Part shown: in pieces, positions 29,561 to 37,269 of the stretch
Layout: every line of letters begins with the position of its first letter
Numbering within the stretch: the stretch's first letter is position 1
Assembly (NCBI RefSeq): GCF_021390425.1
Contig: NZ_JAJUWY010000005.1
Coordinates: 1-64,000, forward strand
DNA: 64,000 nt
From: Lysobacter sp. GX 14042
Lineage (GTDB): Bacteria > Pseudomonadota > Gammaproteobacteria > Xanthomonadales > Xanthomonadaceae
Direction of reading: 5' to 3'
Notes under the pieces: generated by a model
What the model was told of the DNA's origin: nothing
What the model saw: the letters and a program-made list of their open reading frames with translations, nothing else
Databases searched by the model: none
Position numbers and translations under genes: made by a program

Positions 29561-30952
29561 TCAGCTTCGCTCGGGTCCGGCCGGGCGATGGCGCGGCCGG
29601 CGGCGACGACGCGGGCGCGGCGATGGCGCGGCCGGGCCGTCCTGGTCCGGTCCGTCATCGTCCGCGCCCCCGTCATCCGGCCTGTCGCCAGCCCCGGCAT
29701 GCGGGTCCAGGCGCTCGGCCAGCTCACGTTCGCCCATCGCCTGCGCCGAACGCCAGAACCCGACATCGGCAGCGTGGCTGTCGGAGCCGGCCAGGCGCAG
29801 GGCGAGGAAGTCGAAGGCCGCGCGGAAGCGCGGGTGGGCGAGCATGCGGAACACGCGCTTGCGCTGGCGCAGGCCGAAGCGCGACTGCAGCAGCCAGATC
29901 TCCTGCATCGGCACCGAGAACCGGCGCGGCAGCGCGACCATGTCCAGCTGGCGCACGGTGACCCGATCGGCGGCGCGGCGCTGGGCGTCGGCCGGGGCCA
30001 GCCCGTCGCGCTCGAGCTGCACCAGCGTGCGGCAGTAGTCCGGCCACAGCAGCAGCGCGAACAGGAAGGCCGGCGAGACCGGCTCGTCCTCCGCCACCCG
30101 GCGGTCGGTATCACGCAGGCCCGCCAGCACCACCCGGCGCAGCGCGCCGCTGCGGTTGGCGGCCAGCGCCTTCGCGGTGCCGGGGAACAGCACGCCCAGC
30201 AGCCCGTGGCGCTCCAGCCCGATGAAGCTCTTCTCGCCGTGGCCCGACAGGAACATCTTCAGGCATTCCTCGAACAGCCGCGCCGGAGCGGACTGAGAGA
30301 GCAGCGGTGCGAGCCGCGGCAGCGGGCCGGCGGTGGCCGGCTCGATGGTGAAGCCCAGCTTCGCCGCCAGCCGCACCGCGCGCAGCATGCGCACCGGGTC
30401 CTCGTGGTAGCGGGTCTCGGGATCACCGATCAGGCGCAGGACCCGGTCCTGGACGTCCTGGAAGCCGCCGGTGTAGTCGCGCACCGAGAAGTCCTCGATC
30501 GCGTAATACAGGGCATTGGCGGTGAAGTCGCGGCGGACCGCGTCTTCCTCGATGCTGCCGTAGATGTTGTCGCGCACCAGCCGGCCGTCCTCCAGCGCCT
30601 GGCGGGCGCCGGTTCCGTCATCGCCGTTGGCACGGAAGGTCGCGACCTCGATGATCTCGCGGCCGAACACCACGTGCGCCAGGCGGAACCGGCGGCCGAT
30701 CAGCCGGCAGTTGCGGAACAGCTGGCGGACTTCTTCTGGCGTGGCGTCGGTGGCGACGTCGAAGTCCTTGGGACGCCCCCCGACCAGCAGGTCGCGCACG
30801 GCGCCGCCCACGAGGTAGGCGCCGTAGCCACCCTCGCGCAGCCGGTAGAGCACGCGCAGCGCGCTGTGGCTGATGTCCTTGCGGGAGACGTTGTGCTGGT
30901 CGCGCGGGACGATCCGCAGCACGGGTTCGGGAAGTTGGGAGTCGGGTGGCAT
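29561..30952 (-). CDS. pcnB: Poly(A) polymerase I
   Basis: A 463-residue nucleotidyltransferase of the class II tRNA-nucleotidyltransferase/poly(A) polymerase family that adds 3' A tails to RNA and promotes decay. The head motif is YLVGGAVRDLLVGGRPKDFDVATDATP with the DxD metal site, followed by GRRFRLAHVVF, RDFTANALYY and RYHEDPVRMLRAVRLAAKLGF in parts. The C-terminal tail is very basic and proline-rich (PRPRRRRRPRHRP), typical of PcnB and likely to bind RNA. PcnB and CCA-adding enzymes are hard to separate, but the tail and the folK linkage favour PcnB. Confidence 0.94.
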   Translation of the reverse strand: MPPDSQLPEPVLRIVPRDQHNVSRKDISHSALRVLYRLREGGYGAYLVGGAVRDLLVGGRPKDFDVATDATPEEVRQLFRNCRLIGRRFRLAHVVFGREIIEVATFRANGDDGTGARQALEDGRLVRDNIYGSIEEDAVRRDFTANALYYAIEDFSVRDYTGGFQDVQDRVLRLIGDPETRYHEDPVRMLRAVRLAAKLGFTIEPATAGPLPRLAPLLSQSAPARLFEECLKMFLSGHGEKSFIGLERHGLLGVLFPGTAKALAANRSGALRRVVLAGLRDTDRRVAEDEPVSPAFLFALLLWPDYCRTLVQLERDGLAPADAQRRAADRVTVRQLDMVALPRRFSVPMQEIWLLQSRFGLRQRKRVFRMLAHPRFRAAFDFLALRLAGSDSHAADVGFWRSAQAMGERELAERLDPHAGAGDRPDDGGADDDGPDQDGPAAPSPRPRRRRRPRHRPAGPERS

Positions 30953-30989
30953 CAGGCGGGCGTCGCCGCAGAAATTTGTGGAGGAACCG

Positions 30990-31018
30990 TTGCCGAGTGC
31001 AACGCAGCCCCATATACT
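30990..31018 (+). promoter_or_regulatory. Promoter of tRNA-Glu
   Basis: TTGCCG (30990-30995) and TATACT (31013-31018) are separated by 17 bases, giving a strong sigma-70 type promoter 38 bases before the mature tRNA 5' end. A GC-rich stretch (AGCAAGCCGCGC) follows the -10 box, as in stringently controlled stable-RNA promoters. Confidence 0.75.
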
Positions 31019-31055
31019 AGCAAGCCGCGCAGCCTTGGGGTCGGCGCGGACACCT

Positions 31056-31131
31056 GCTCCCTTCGTCTAGTGGTCTAGGACGTGGCCCTCTCAAGGCCAA
31101 AACACGGGTTCGAGTCCCGTAGGGAGCGCCA
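31056..31131 (+). tRNA. tRNA-Glu (anticodon CTC)
   Basis: A 76-nt cloverleaf with acceptor strands GCTCCCT/AGGGAGC, encoded CCA, anticodon stem TGGCC/GGCCA around loop CTCTCAA (anticodon CTC, reading GAG) and T arm ACGGG TTCGAGT CCCGT. It has its own promoter and a strong terminator. GAG is the preferred glutamate codon in this GC-rich genome. Confidence 0.95.
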
Positions 31132-31139
31132 AATCCCGG

Positions 31140-31174
31140 AGGCCCGCACAGCAATGTGCGGGCCTTCTGCTTTC
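31140..31174 (+). terminator. Terminator after tRNA-Glu
   Basis: GGCCCGCAC (31141-31149) and GTGCGGGCC (31156-31164) form a perfect nine-base stem with an AGCAAT loop, followed by TTCTGCTTTC. It begins ten bases after the CCA end. Confidence 0.85.
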
Positions 31175-31212
31175 AACGCCCGCCGGGCACCGCCCGCCGG
31201 CGCCCCGGCCGT

Positions 31213-31218
31213 TACAAT
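31213..31218 (+). promoter_or_regulatory. -10 box of fdxA
   Basis: TACAAT lies 28 bases before the fdxA ATG, in the context GTTACAATGC. A leader of about 20 bases with GGAAAG as ribosome binding site follows. Confidence 0.45.
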
Positions 31219-31245
31219 GCCCCGGCTGCCTACACGGAAAGATCC

Positions 31246-31569
31246 ATGCCTTTCGTCGTCACCGAGAACTGCATCAAGTGCAAGTACACCGATTGCGTGG
31301 AGGTGTGCCCGGTCGACTGCTTCCATGAAGGGCCCAACTTCCTGGTGATCGATCCCGAGGAGTGCATCGACTGCACCCTGTGCGAGCCCGAGTGCCCGGT
31401 CAACGCGATCTACCCCGAGGACGACGTGCCCGCCGGTCAGGAGCAGTTCGTCGCCCTCAACGCCGAGCTCTCGCAGGAATGGCCGGTGATCACCGCGCGC
31501 AAGGAACCGGCGGCCGATGCCGACGAATGGGACGGCAAGCCGGGGAAGCTGCCGTTGCTGGAACGCTGA
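31246..31569 (+). CDS. fdxA: Seven-iron ferredoxin FdxA
   Basis: A 107-residue electron carrier of the Azotobacter FdI type. Cysteines 9 and 17 (CIKCKYTDC) with the cysteine following the second motif would hold a 3Fe-4S cluster. Cysteine 21 and the [11 protein letters not shown] group near residues 40-50 would hold a 4Fe-4S cluster. The ~45-residue C-terminal extension typical of the type is present. FdxA proteins act in general redox metabolism and stress; the partner is unknown. GGAAAG precedes the ATG. The gene ends at a palindrome shared with other loci. Confidence 0.94.
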   Translation: MPFVVTENCIKCKYTDCVEVCPVDCFHEGPNFLVIDPEECIDCTLCEPECPVNAIYPEDDVPAGQEQFVALNAELSQEWPVITARKEPAADADEWDGKPGKLPLLER

Positions 31570-31570
31570 A

Positions 31571-31603
31571 GGCGCAATAGCCGCCTTGGCGGCGTATTGC
31601 GCC
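31571..31603. terminator. Hairpin between fdxA and bamC, repeat copy D
   Basis: GGCGCAATA (31571-31579) and TATTGCGCC (31595-31603) are perfect outer arms, with an inner GCCGCC TT GGCGGC stem. It begins two bases after the fdxA stop and lies ten bases from the stop of the converging bamC gene, so it likely terminates both. Same family as 14078, 25200 and 28119. Confidence 0.8.
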
Positions 31604-31612
31604 GGAACACGG

Positions 31613-32134
31613 TCAGCGCCCGGCGAGCTCCGCCTCGAGCGCCGCCATCAATGCCTCCACCGCGGGCCCGGTCGCCGGCGCACCGCGCGGGTCCACCGCC
31701 GAGACCTGCACGCCGCCGACGCCCTCGGTCACCCGGACCAGGAAGTTGCCGCCCCGATATTGCAGGTCGAGCGCGCCCAGCAGCTCCGCGCGATTGGTGA
31801 TCTCCACGCCCTCCATCGCCGACAGCGCGGCGTCGACCGCGGCATAGACCTGGCTGCGCTCACCCTCGACTGTGAAACCGGTGACCGCGGCCTGGCGCGC
31901 CTGCTGCGCGGCGGCAACCGCACCCGAAGCGGTCACCGTGCCGGCGGACCCGGTGCCGGCGCCCTCGCCGCCCGGCGGCGCCAGTTCCGGCGGCACTTCC
32001 AGCGGACGGTCCTCCGGCGCCATGGCGTACAGGTCATTGGAGCGGCTGAACCAGCCACAGCCGGAAGTGGCCACCAGCGTGCCGAGCACGAGGCCGGCCG
32101 TCGCGAGGCGGGGAAGGGAAACGGTGGGACGCAT
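31613..32134 (-). CDS. bamC: BamC-like outer-membrane lipoprotein
   Basis: A 173-residue lipoprotein (signal peptide with lipobox ATSGC, cysteine about residue 26). The early mature region has SNDLYAMAPEDRPLEVPPELAPP, which resembles the unstructured N-terminus of BamC, and the C-terminal ~90 residues fit one helix-grip domain (ALDLQYRGGNFLVRV). E. coli BamC has two such domains, so this is a short form. The position immediately after dapA is the classic dapA-bamC (nlpB) arrangement, and the two genes are read together. The assignment relies strongly on that context. ATG 32134 is chosen for the signal peptide. Confidence 0.75.
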   Translation of the reverse strand: MRPTVSLPRLATAGLVLGTLVATSGCGWFSRSNDLYAMAPEDRPLEVPPELAPPGGEGAGTGSAGTVTASGAVAAAQQARQAAVTGFTVEGERSQVYAAVDAALSAMEGVEITNRAELLGALDLQYRGGNFLVRVTEGVGGVQVSAVDPRGAPATGPAVEALMAALEAELAGR

Positions 32135-32147
32135 GGGATTCTCCGGT

Positions 32148-33050
32148 TCAGCCCGCGGCAGTGATGCAGGCGTTTTCAATGTCCTGGCAGGCCGCGGCCA
32201 TCCGCGTGGCCTCGTCCTGGTGTTGTTGCGACAGCGTCAGCAGCGGGCGCCGCAGTCCGTGGCCGATGCCCTGGCGCTGCAGCAGCGCCTTGACCGGCAC
32301 CGGGTTGGGCTCGATGCCCATGAAGGCCACCACCGCCGCCAGCTGCGCATCGAGTCCGGCGGCGGGACCATCGTCGCCGGCGCGCGCAAGATCGCACAAC
32401 CGGCGGAAGGCGCGCGGCACTGCGTTGGAGGCGACCGAAACCACCCCGTCGGCGCCGGCGAGCATGGCACGGCAGGCGGTCGGGTCGTCCCCGCTGAGGA
32501 CGCTGAAGCCGGCGTCGCGCAGCGCGAGCAGCGCGGCCATCCGTTCCGGCCCGGGGACCGCTTCCTTGATGCCGATGATGCGCGGGTGCCCGGCCAGCGC
32601 CGCCACCGTGTCGGGCAGCATGTCGCAGCCGGTACGCCCGGGCACGTTGTACAGCAGCACCGGCAGCGCCCCGTCGTCGGCCACCGCGCGGTAGTGCGCC
32701 AGCAGGCCGTCCTGGGTCGGCCGCACGTAGGGCGGGGTGACCACCAGCGCGGCGTCGGCGCCGAGGCTGCCGGCGCGCCGGGTCATTTCGATGGTCTTGG
32801 CGGTGTTCGACAGGCCGGTGCCGGCGACCACCGGCACCCGGCCGGCGACGATCTCCACCGCCGAGCGCAGCAGCGCGTCGTACTCGGCGTCCAGCAGCGC
32901 GGCGGCCTCGCCGGTGGAGCCGGCGACCACCAGGGCCTGGGTGCCCGCCTCCAGTTGCTGTTCCAGCAGGCGCCGCCAGGCGGCCAGGTCGAGCTCGCCA
33001 TCGGGGTCGAACGGTGTCGCCAGCGCGGTGATGCTGCCGGAAAGTCGCAA
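32148..33050 (-). CDS. dapA: 4-hydroxy-tetrahydrodipicolinate synthase
   Basis: A 300-residue TIM-barrel aldolase that condenses pyruvate with aspartate semialdehyde for lysine and meso-diaminopimelate. The motifs [35 protein letters not shown] (with the proton-relay tyrosine) and GIKEA (Schiff-base lysine near residue 165) are present. The start is TTG 33050: GAGG lies eight bases upstream and no in-frame ATG or GTG fits. It is divergent from gcvR, with face-to-face promoters in the gap. Confidence 0.95.
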   Translation of the reverse strand: MRLSGSITALATPFDPDGELDLAAWRRLLEQQLEAGTQALVVAGSTGEAAALLDAEYDALLRSAVEIVAGRVPVVAGTGLSNTAKTIEMTRRAGSLGADAALVVTPPYVRPTQDGLLAHYRAVADDGALPVLLYNVPGRTGCDMLPDTVAALAGHPRIIGIKEAVPGPERMAALLALRDAGFSVLSGDDPTACRAMLAGADGVVSVASNAVPRAFRRLCDLARAGDDGPAAGLDAQLAAVVAFMGIEPNPVPVKALLQRQGIGHGLRRPLLTLSQQHQDEATRMAAACQDIENACITAAG

Positions 33051-33139
33051 GGGAGGCGCCTCATGTGTGGGGACGGTACGGCGCGATCCCGCGTCGCCGC
33101 GCGGACGGGGGCATCACCCCGGGGCGCCGTGGCCGCCTG

Positions 33140-33176
33140 ATCTTACTTGCGGCCTGAAAGCAGCGGCAAGTATGCT
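33140..33176. promoter_or_regulatory. Overlapping divergent promoters of dapA and gcvR
   Basis: Plus strand: TTGCGG (33147-33152), 18-bp spacer, TATGCT (33171-33176). Minus strand: TTGCCG (33169-33164), 18-bp spacer, TAAGAT (33145-33140). The two promoters occupy almost the same DNA, and their -35 parts form the inverted repeat TACTTGC/GCAAGTA (33144-33150, 33166-33172). Only one polymerase could bind at a time. Confidence 0.6.
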
Positions 33177-33260
33177 GGCCCGGAGCCGTCGCCCGCCCGG
33201 GCGCCGCGTCTGTTCCGCCCGGCCCACGGGGCGGCTGTCCCCCCTCCCGCAGGCGATGCC

Positions 33261-33821
33261 TTGAACGACCCCGCACAACGTCCCACCACCAACGAGAACC
33301 ACCTGCTCATCAATGCGTTCACCACGCATCCGCAGTCGCCTCTGCTCCAGGTGACCCGGCGGGTGGCCGACAGCGGCTGCAACATGCTCGATGCGCGGCT
33401 GTCGACGGTGGGACGCGACATCACCCTGACCGCGCTTGCGGTGGGCTCGTGGGACGCGATCGCCAAGCTGGAGTCCTCGCTTGGCCGGCTGGAGCGCGAG
33501 GACGGGGTCAAGCTGATCTGGTATCGCACCGGCGACAAGCAGGTGCAGACCGACCTGCTGCCCTACGTGGTCGAGGTGGTCGCCGCCGACAAGCCGGGCA
33601 TCACCTTCCAGCTGGCCGATTTCTTCGACCGCCAGGGCATCACCATCGAAAGCCTACACTGCTCGCGCTACCGGGCGATGCAGACCGGGGCGGACATGTA
33701 CTCGGCGCAGGTGACCATCGGGGTCCCGGCGCGCATGCACATCGCGGCGCTGCGCGACGATTTCCTGGAATTCTGTGACCACCTCAACCTCGATGCGATC
33801 ATGGACCCGATGAAATTCTGA
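33261..33821 (+). CDS. gcvR: GcvR-like double ACT-domain regulator
   Basis: A 186-residue protein made of two ACT domains (about residues 10-85 and 95-175; VEVVAADKPGITFQLADFFDRQGI is the start of the second). In E. coli, GcvR binds glycine and the activator GcvA to repress the glycine cleavage operon. The conserved E. coli-like order dapA divergent from gcvR-bcp supports the name. TTG 33261 is the likely start, since the family begins a few residues before NENHLLINAFTTH and no ATG or GTG is available there. Confidence 0.88.
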   Translation: MNDPAQRPTTNENHLLINAFTTHPQSPLLQVTRRVADSGCNMLDARLSTVGRDITLTALAVGSWDAIAKLESSLGRLEREDGVKLIWYRTGDKQVQTDLLPYVVEVVAADKPGITFQLADFFDRQGITIESLHCSRYRAMQTGADMYSAQVTIGVPARMHIAALRDDFLEFCDHLNLDAIMDPMKF

Positions 33822-33838
33822 CGCTCCAGAGGAGTCCC

Positions 33839-34327
33839 ATGAGCAAGACCGACTCGCCCGATCCGGGCAGCAAGGTACCGGCGGACCTGGAACTGGTCCT
33901 CTCCGACGACAGCACCACCACCCTGGGCGACTACGCCGGCAAGTGGCTGGTGCTGTATTTCTATCCGAAGGACCACACCCCCGGCTGCACCACCGAGGGC
34001 CGCGACTTCGATGCACTGCTGCCGGAGTTCCAGGCGCTGGGCGCGGAGATCCTCGGGATCTCGCGCGACTCGGCCAAGACCCACTCCAACTTCCGCGCCA
34101 AACAGGGCTTCCGCTTCGAGCTGGTCGCCGACAGGGAAGAGACGGTCTGCAATGCATTCGGCGTCATCGCGGAGAAGAACATGTACGGCCGGAAGGTGAT
34201 GGGCATCGTGCGCAGCACCTTCCTGATCGATCCCAGGGGCGTCGTCGCCCACCGCTGGCAGCCGGTGAAGGTGCCAGGCCATGCCCAGGCCGTGCTCGAC
34301 GAACTCAAGGCACGCCAGCAGTCCTGA
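33839..34327 (+). CDS. bcp: Thioredoxin-dependent peroxiredoxin Bcp/PrxQ
   Basis: A 162-residue peroxiredoxin that reduces hydrogen peroxide and lipid peroxides. The peroxidatic cysteine is in FYPKDHTPGCTTEGRDF (about residue 47). The usual nearby resolving cysteine of E. coli Bcp, five residues on, is absent, and the next cysteine is in ETVCNAFGV (about 104), so resolution may use that residue or an outside thiol. AGAGGAG lies just before the ATG, 17 bases after gcvR, forming a gcvR-bcp unit. Confidence 0.94.
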   Translation: MSKTDSPDPGSKVPADLELVLSDDSTTTLGDYAGKWLVLYFYPKDHTPGCTTEGRDFDALLPEFQALGAEILGISRDSAKTHSNFRAKQGFRFELVADREETVCNAFGVIAEKNMYGRKVMGIVRSTFLIDPRGVVAHRWQPVKVPGHAQAVLDELKARQQS

Positions 34328-34340
34328 CCGGAAGCCCACG

Positions 34341-35735
34341 ATGACCCGAGGCAAGCGGATCTACGTGCTCGACACCAACGTGTTGATGCACGACCCCACG
34401 GCGCTGTTCAAGTTCGAGGAGCACGACGTCTACCTGCCGATGCAGGTGATCGAGGAGCTCGACAACGGCAAGAAGGGCAACTCCGAGGCCAGCCGCAACG
34501 CGCGCCAGGTCAGCCGCTTCCTCAACGAGCTGGTGGAAGCAGCCGGCACCGCGAAGGTGATCGAGGGGATCCCGCTGCACCATCCCCAGGGGCTGCAGCT
34601 GCGTGGCGCCAGCAGCGCCGGATGCCTGCGCTTCCAGACCGGCAACTTCGACGCCGGCAAGCGCTTCGGCGCGGTGGTCCCCGACAACGCCATCCTCGGC
34701 GCGATCCTCGCCCTGAAGGAGGCCGAACCGGAGCTGCCGGTGGTGTTCGTGTCCAAGGACATCAACCTGCGGATCAAGGCGGCGATCGCCGGCATCGCCT
34801 CGGAGGATTACGAGAACGACCGCGCGCTCGACGACTTCAGCCTGCTCTACACCGGTTCGCGCGAGCTGCCCGGGGACTTCTGGCGCCGCCACGGCCAGGA
34901 CCTGAAGTCCTGGAGCGACCGCGGCCGCACCTGGTACGAGGTCACCGCCACCGACGACGAGCAGTGGTACCCGAACCAGTTCGTCTACCTGCCCGGCGAC
35001 GAGGAAGCCGAGTTGCAGGTGATGGAGGTCGATGAGCGGCGGGTGCGCCTGCGGCTGGTCGACGACTACCGCAGCGGGCACTCGGTATGGGGCATCAGCG
35101 CGCGCAACCGCGAGCAGAACTTCGCCCTCAACGCGCTGATGGACCCGGAGATCGACTTCGTCACCCTGCTGGGCACCGCCGGCACCGGCAAGACCCTGCT
35201 GGCGCTGGCCGCCGGACTGGCGCAGGTGATGGACGAGCGCCGCTACCGCGAGATCATCATGACCCGCGCGACGGTCAGCGTCGGCGAGGACATCGGCTTC
35301 CTGCCCGGCACCGAGGAAGAGAAGATGACGCCCTGGATGGGCGCGCTGACCGACAACCTCGAAGTGCTGACCCAGGACCAGGAAGGCGGCAGCTGGGGCC
35401 GGGCGGCGACCAACGACCTGCTGGCCAGCCGGATCAAGATCCGCTCGCTGAACTTCATGCGCGGGCGCACCTTCCTGTCGCGCTGGCTGATCCTGGACGA
35501 GGCGCAGAACCTCACCCCCAAGCAGATGAAGACCCTGGTGACCCGCGCCGGCCCCGGCACCAAGATCATCTGCCTGGGCAACGTCGAGCAGATCGACACG
35601 CCCTATCTGACCGAGACCACCTCGGGGCTGACCTACGCGGTGGACCGGTTCAAGGACTGGCCGCATGCCGCGCACATCACCCTGCGGCGCGGAGAGCGCT
35701 CGCGGCTGGCGGATTACGCGTCCGAGGTGCTGTAG
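34341..35735 (+). CDS. PhoH-family ATPase with N-terminal PIN domain
   Basis: A 464-residue protein with a PIN-type ribonuclease domain (about 1-135: IYVLDTNVLMHDPTAL, VIEELDNGK and FVSKDINLRIKA supply the acidic residues) joined to a PhoH ATPase/helicase domain (about 240-460: Walker A LGTAGTGKTLLALAAGL, Walker B ILDEAQNLTPKQMKTLVTR, and LGNVEQID). This PIN-PhoH (PhoH2/YlaK-like) architecture has been linked to sequence-specific RNA unwinding and cleavage in other bacteria. It starts 13 bases after bcp and is followed six bases later by the YoaK gene. Confidence 0.92.
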   Translation: MTRGKRIYVLDTNVLMHDPTALFKFEEHDVYLPMQVIEELDNGKKGNSEASRNARQVSRFLNELVEAAGTAKVIEGIPLHHPQGLQLRGASSAGCLRFQTGNFDAGKRFGAVVPDNAILGAILALKEAEPELPVVFVSKDINLRIKAAIAGIASEDYENDRALDDFSLLYTGSRELPGDFWRRHGQDLKSWSDRGRTWYEVTATDDEQWYPNQFVYLPGDEEAELQVMEVDERRVRLRLVDDYRSGHSVWGISARNREQNFALNALMDPEIDFVTLLGTAGTGKTLLALAAGLAQVMDERRYREIIMTRATVSVGEDIGFLPGTEEEKMTPWMGALTDNLEVLTQDQEGGSWGRAATNDLLASRIKIRSLNFMRGRTFLSRWLILDEAQNLTPKQMKTLVTRAGPGTKIICLGNVEQIDTPYLTETTSGLTYAVDRFKDWPHAAHITLRRGERSRLADYASEVL

Positions 35736-35741
35736 CGCGCC

Positions 35742-36407
35742 ATGGCCGAACGGCTTGCCGGTTGGGTCTGGGTGGGCGGCGCCGCGCTCGCCTGCGTCGC
35801 CGGCATCATCAACGTGGTCGGTTTCCTGGGCTTCCAGCAGCAGGCGATCACCCACCTGACCGGCAACACCTCGCTGCTGGGCGCGGCGCTGGTGGCCGGC
35901 GACGGCGCGGCAACGCTGCAGCTGGCGGCGATGCTCGCCGCGTTCGTCGCCGGCTCGATGCTCAGTGGGCTGCTGATCCAGGACAGCACCCTGCAGCTGG
36001 GCCGCCGCTACGGGGTGGCGCTCACCCTGGAGTCGCTGATGCTGGTCGCCGCGGCGCCGCTGTTCGCCCGTGGCCACCTGGCCGGCCCGGTGCTGGCCGC
36101 CTGCGCCTGCGGGCTGCAGAATGCAATGGCGACCACCTACAGTGGCGCGCTGGTGCGCACCACCCACCTGAGCGGAATGTTCACCGACCTGGGCATCATG
36201 CTCGGGCACGCGCTGCGCGGGCTGCCGCTGGCCCGGCGCCGGCTGGCGCTGTGCATGCTGGTGATCGGGTTCTTCTTCGCCGGCGGCCTGCTCGGCGCGT
36301 GGCTGTTCCCGCGGGTGGGCTACGCGGCCCTTTACCTGCCGGCACTGCTGACCGGCACCGCCGGCATCGGCTACGTCGCGATCCGCTGGCCCGCCGCCCG
36401 GCGATGA
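35742..36407 (+). CDS. YoaK/DUF1275 membrane protein
   Basis: A 221-residue integral membrane protein with about six hydrophobic segments. The stretch NVVGFLGFQQQAITHLTGNTSLLG near residue 25, and CACGLQNAMATTYSGALVRTTHLSGMFTDLG later (read in parts), are the hallmark of the DUF1275 family. The molecular function is unknown. It begins six bases after phoH and likely shares its transcript. Confidence 0.88.
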   Translation: MAERLAGWVWVGGAALACVAGIINVVGFLGFQQQAITHLTGNTSLLGAALVAGDGAATLQLAAMLAAFVAGSMLSGLLIQDSTLQLGRRYGVALTLESLMLVAAAPLFARGHLAGPVLAACACGLQNAMATTYSGALVRTTHLSGMFTDLGIMLGHALRGLPLARRRLALCMLVIGFFFAGGLLGAWLFPRVGYAALYLPALLTGTAGIGYVAIRWPAARR

Positions 36408-36444
36408 CCCCGGCACGCCGTACCCCGGCACCTCGCCGGTCGGC

Positions 36445-36450
36445 GACAAT
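36445..36450 (+). promoter_or_regulatory. -10 box of thiD (leaderless)
   Basis: GACAAT ends six bases before the thiD ATG (36457), the distance at which transcription normally starts. The thiD mRNA would then begin at its start codon. No ribosome binding site is present. Confidence 0.5.
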
Positions 36451-36456
36451 GGGCGG

Positions 36457-37269
36457 ATGGACGACCACGACCCACGCCCCTTCTGCGCCCTGACCATCGC
36501 CGGTTCCGACTCCGGCGGCGGTGCGGGCATCCAGGCCGACCTGAAGGCCTTCGCCGCCCACCGGGTGCACGGCCTGAGCGCGATCGCCGCGCTGACCGCC
36601 CAGCACACCCGTGGGGTCACCGCGGTGGAGGTGCCCGATACCGGCTTCCTGCGCGCGCAGATCGACGCCTGCTTCAGCGACTTCCGCATTGCCGCGGTGA
36701 AGCTCGGAATGCTTGCCAATGCCGCGGTCATCACCGCGGTGGCCGATGCGCTCGAGCACTACCGCCCGGCCCACCTGGTGCTGGATCCGGTGATGATCTC
36801 GACCTCCGGCGCCCGCCTGCTCGAAGCCGGGGCGCTGGAGGCGGTCCGCACCCGGCTGATGCCGCTGGCCAGCCTGGTCACCCCCAACCTGCCCGAAGCC
36901 GAGCTGCTGCTCGGCCACCCGGTCCCCGACCTGGACGCCATGCACGACGCGGCGGCCGAACTGCGCGCGCACGGCGCGGCCGCGGTGCTGCTCAAGGGCG
37001 GGCACCTGGAGGACGGCGGCTGCGAAGTGCCCGACCTGCTGGCCGACGAAGCCGGCATCGAGGTCATCACCCACCCGCGGCTGGACCTGGAATCGCACGG
37101 CACCGGCTGCACGCTCGCCTCTGCGGTGGCCGCCAACCTGGCGCTCGGCAAGCCGCTCCGGCAGGCCTGCATCGAGGCCTCGGACTACGTCCACCGCGCC
37201 CTGCTGGGGGGATACCGCCCCGGCAGGGGCGACGTGGTGGTGCTCGATCACTTCGGCGCCGCGCGGTGA
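36457..37269 (+). CDS. thiD: Hydroxymethylpyrimidine/phosphomethylpyrimidine kinase
   Basis: A 270-residue ribokinase-fold enzyme that phosphorylates HMP twice for thiamine synthesis. Motifs: TIAGSDSGGGAGIQADLKAF, LGMLANAAVI, VLDPVMISTSGARLL, LVTPNLPEAELLLG, VLLKGGH and the anion-hole HGTGCTLASAVAANLA. No TPP riboswitch is visible upstream; the -10 box sits directly before the ATG. The last codons overlap the GTG of the next gene. Confidence 0.96.
   Translation: MDDHDPRPFCALTIAGSDSGGGAGIQADLKAFAAHRVHGLSAIAALTAQHTRGVTAVEVPDTGFLRAQIDACFSDFRIAAVKLGMLANAAVITAVADALEHYRPAHLVLDPVMISTSGARLLEAGALEAVRTRLMPLASLVTPNLPEAELLLGHPVPDLDAMHDAAAELRAHGAAAVLLKGGHLEDGGCEVPDLLADEAGIEVITHPRLDLESHGTGCTLASAVAANLALGKPLRQACIEASDYVHRALLGGYRPGRGDVVVLDHFGAAR

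Noticed and set aside
36408-36456. A possible TPP riboswitch before thiD
   Set aside because: The gap is only 49 bases, has no THI-box elements and contains a -10 box directly before the ATG.
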